A DNA stretch of 8,444 bases, taken from NCBI GenBank assembly GCA_017935805.1, contig JAGBGV010000098.1, positions 1-8,444 on the forward strand. The letters are read 5' to 3'. Source of the stretch: Clostridia bacterium. GTDB lineage: Bacteria > Bacillota_A > Clostridia > Oscillospirales > CAG-272. Each line of letters opens with the position of its first letter. Position 1 is the first letter of the stretch. Shown piece by piece: positions 7,526 through 8,444 of this stretch. Made by a program: the position numbers and the translations under genes. Below the pieces are notes generated by a model. That model searched no databases and was not told the origin of the DNA. It worked only from the letters and a program-made list of their open reading frames with translations.

Positions 7526-7554
7526 AGTATATCACCGCAGGAAAACCGTGTCAA
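7526..7554 (-). promoter_or_regulatory. Sigma-A-type promoter of lipoprotein gene 2
   Basis: On the minus strand there is a perfect -35 TTGACA (7549-7554), a 17-base spacer and -10 TATACT (7526-7531) preceded by TGA, an extended -10. The layout matches the promoter of lipoprotein gene 1 exactly, although the spacers differ in sequence. The predicted start near 7519 leaves a leader of only about 22 bases, so regulation by a leader RNA is unlikely. Confidence 0.9.
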
Positions 7555-7602
7555 TGGATAGTTTCGTGTTTTTGGGGATTGACGCATGTTTTTATTGAGT
7601 CA

Positions 7603-7647
7603 AAAAGACCCCAAAGCGAGCCGAAAGTTCACTTTAATGGGTCTTTT
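7603..7647 (-). terminator. Terminator of the EEP-family gene
   Basis: AAAAGACCC (7603-7611) pairs perfectly with GGGTCTTTT (7639-7647). An inner stem pairs AAAGCGAG (7613-7620) with TTCACTTT (7628-7635) with one mismatch. It lies 6 bases after the stop codon of the EEP-family gene. The T-tract on the minus strand is short but followed by TG, so it is a reasonable intrinsic terminator. Confidence 0.85.
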
Positions 7648-7653
7648 ATCTAT

Positions 7654-8334
7654 TTATTCGAGAAGCTCTCCTGTCGCGTAGAGCAGTCGGTGATCGGAAT
7701 GACCGTTGTCGAGAGTAAGAGGTCTGCTAAATGACCAATTCTCCGAATAAACTATGTTGTCAATGCACGCACCTCCGCAGGTGAGCAAGCTGTACGTATC
7801 AGTATTCACGGCAGAGGAGCTTTCGATCAGTTCAAACTCGCCAAGAGAGTCGCAGTTGAAGTCTCCTGTGAGAATGAAGTTGTCCTGCTGTCCGAGAACT
7901 GCGTTGATCTGGCTAAACTGCCCGCGTCTTATGTCCTCGTCCTCATAGGAAAGATGTGTCACAAAGAAGTTCACAAGCTTGCCGTTCACGTCTACCTTTA
8001 CTCTGCCAAGGACTCTCTGTTCATGCCAGCCTGAGGAGAGCTTTATCCGTTCTGACTCAACTATCGGATACTTTGACAGCACACCGAGACCGTAATCGCC
8101 GCCCCAGAAGTCAATAGTCTTAAAGAAGCAATGATACTTATAGCCTGTGCACTCGGCCAGCACCTTCATTGTGTCCTGCTTTTTCACTCGACCGGTGCCG
8201 ATATCCACCTCTTGAAGTCCTACTATGTCAAGGTCTGTCGCAACAATATCTTCTCCAAGGCGAGCCAGGTCGTGATCCACATATCCGCCGTTTGCTATAT
8301 TGTATGAGCCTATTTTTAGAGATAATTTTTCCAT
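7654..8334 (-). CDS. Endonuclease/exonuclease/phosphatase (EEP) family protein
   Basis: This 226-residue protein has the metal-dependent hydrolase motifs of the EEP (DNase I/ExoIII/sphingomyelinase) superfamily in the right order: SYNI (10-13, metal-site Asn 12), LQEVD (40-44, catalytic Glu 42), GLGVLSKYPI (82-91), THLS (126-129, His 127), TGDFN (156-160, Asp 158 and Asn 160), ID-N (191-193) and SDH (213-215, Asp 214 and His 215). All key residues expected for Mg-dependent phosphodiester or phosphoester hydrolysis are kept. There is no signal peptide or membrane segment, so it should be cytosolic. GGAGG (8340-8344) stands 5 bases before the ATG. The substrate cannot be told: members cleave DNA, RNA, phospholipids or inositol phosphates. 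The partly seen gene upstream ends about 55 bases before it on the same strand, and the two may share a transcript. The terminator follows directly. Confidence 0.92.
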   Translation of the reverse strand: MEKLSLKIGSYNIANGGYVDHDLARLGEDIVATDLDIVGLQEVDIGTGRVKKQDTMKVLAECTGYKYHCFFKTIDFWGGDYGLGVLSKYPIVESERIKLSSGWHEQRVLGRVKVDVNGKLVNFFVTHLSYEDEDIRRGQFSQINAVLGQQDNFILTGDFNCDSLGEFELIESSSAVNTDTYSLLTCGGACIDNIVYSENWSFSRPLTLDNGHSDHRLLYATGELLE

Positions 8335-8350
8335 TATGTCCTCCGATTTT

Positions 8351-8380
8351 GAGAAAGGAACCCTCTCGAGTCCCTTTCTT
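8351..8380. other. Intergenic hairpin between the partial gene and the EEP gene
   Basis: GAGAAAGG (8351-8358) and CCTTTCTT (8373-8380) can form an 8-base stem (one G-T pair) around a 14-base loop holding CTCGAG. On the minus strand it lies 9 bases after the stop of the partial gene, but no T-tract follows in that direction, so it is at best a weak terminator or a processing or attenuating hairpin. On the plus strand T-rich sequence follows. Confidence 0.5.
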
Positions 8381-8388
8381 GCCTTTGA

Positions 8389-8444
8389 TTATTTATTAAT
8401 ACCGTAGTATTCAGTCAGAGATGCAACGTCCGCTGCAGTAAATG
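8389..8444 (-). CDS. C-terminal end of an unidentified gene, continues off the window
   Basis: The minus-strand frame ending at the TAA at 8389-8391 is open to the window edge and reads FTAADVASLTEYYGINK. A neighbouring EEP gene on the same strand and the hairpin right after the stop fit a real gene end. With 17 residues no family can be named. Dockerin-like endings share the AADV-L pattern loosely, but this is too short to judge. Confidence 0.5.
   Translation of the reverse strand, partial: FTAADVASLTEYYGINK

Overview
The window looks like chromosomal DNA from a low-to-middle GC Gram-positive anaerobe, probably a Ruminococcus-like member of the Clostridia. The evidence is the strong GGAGG-type ribosome binding sites, textbook TTGACA/TATACT promoters, lipoproteins with an L-S-S-C lipobox, and solute-binding lipoproteins of a type common in gut and rumen Clostridia. 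The taxonomic call is inference; there is no rRNA or other marker gene.

Left half (1-3965, plus strand): a closely packed set of housekeeping genes. It holds the 3' part of a YifB/ComM-type AAA+ ATPase, then trkA after 30 or so bases, then trkH about 10 bases later. TrkA (two RCK units) and TrkH (four selectivity-filter loops) together make a complete Trk-type potassium uptake system. No promoter is visible between the three, so they may be co-transcribed.

Middle (3966-4144): the convergent junction. It holds an AT-rich inverted and tandem repeat (a 41-base unit, about 2.4 copies) followed by a symmetrical hairpin that can end transcription from both sides.

Right half (4145-8444, minus strand): two tandem, very similar lipoproteins resembling family 1 extracellular solute-binding proteins. 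Each has its own near-consensus promoter and its own hairpin terminator, and no ABC permease or ATPase gene is seen. Upstream of them on the same strand are a cytosolic endonuclease/exonuclease/phosphatase-family enzyme with its own terminator and the last 17 codons of another gene that continues off the window.

The most interesting part is the lipoprotein pair. They are separate transcription units with matching promoters; the proteins are nearly identical in long blocks and different in a few short patches, and some DNA stretches are fully identical. This suggests recent duplication or gene conversion with divergence at selected surfaces. Nothing here proves an undescribed system; the pair is the best candidate for follow-up.
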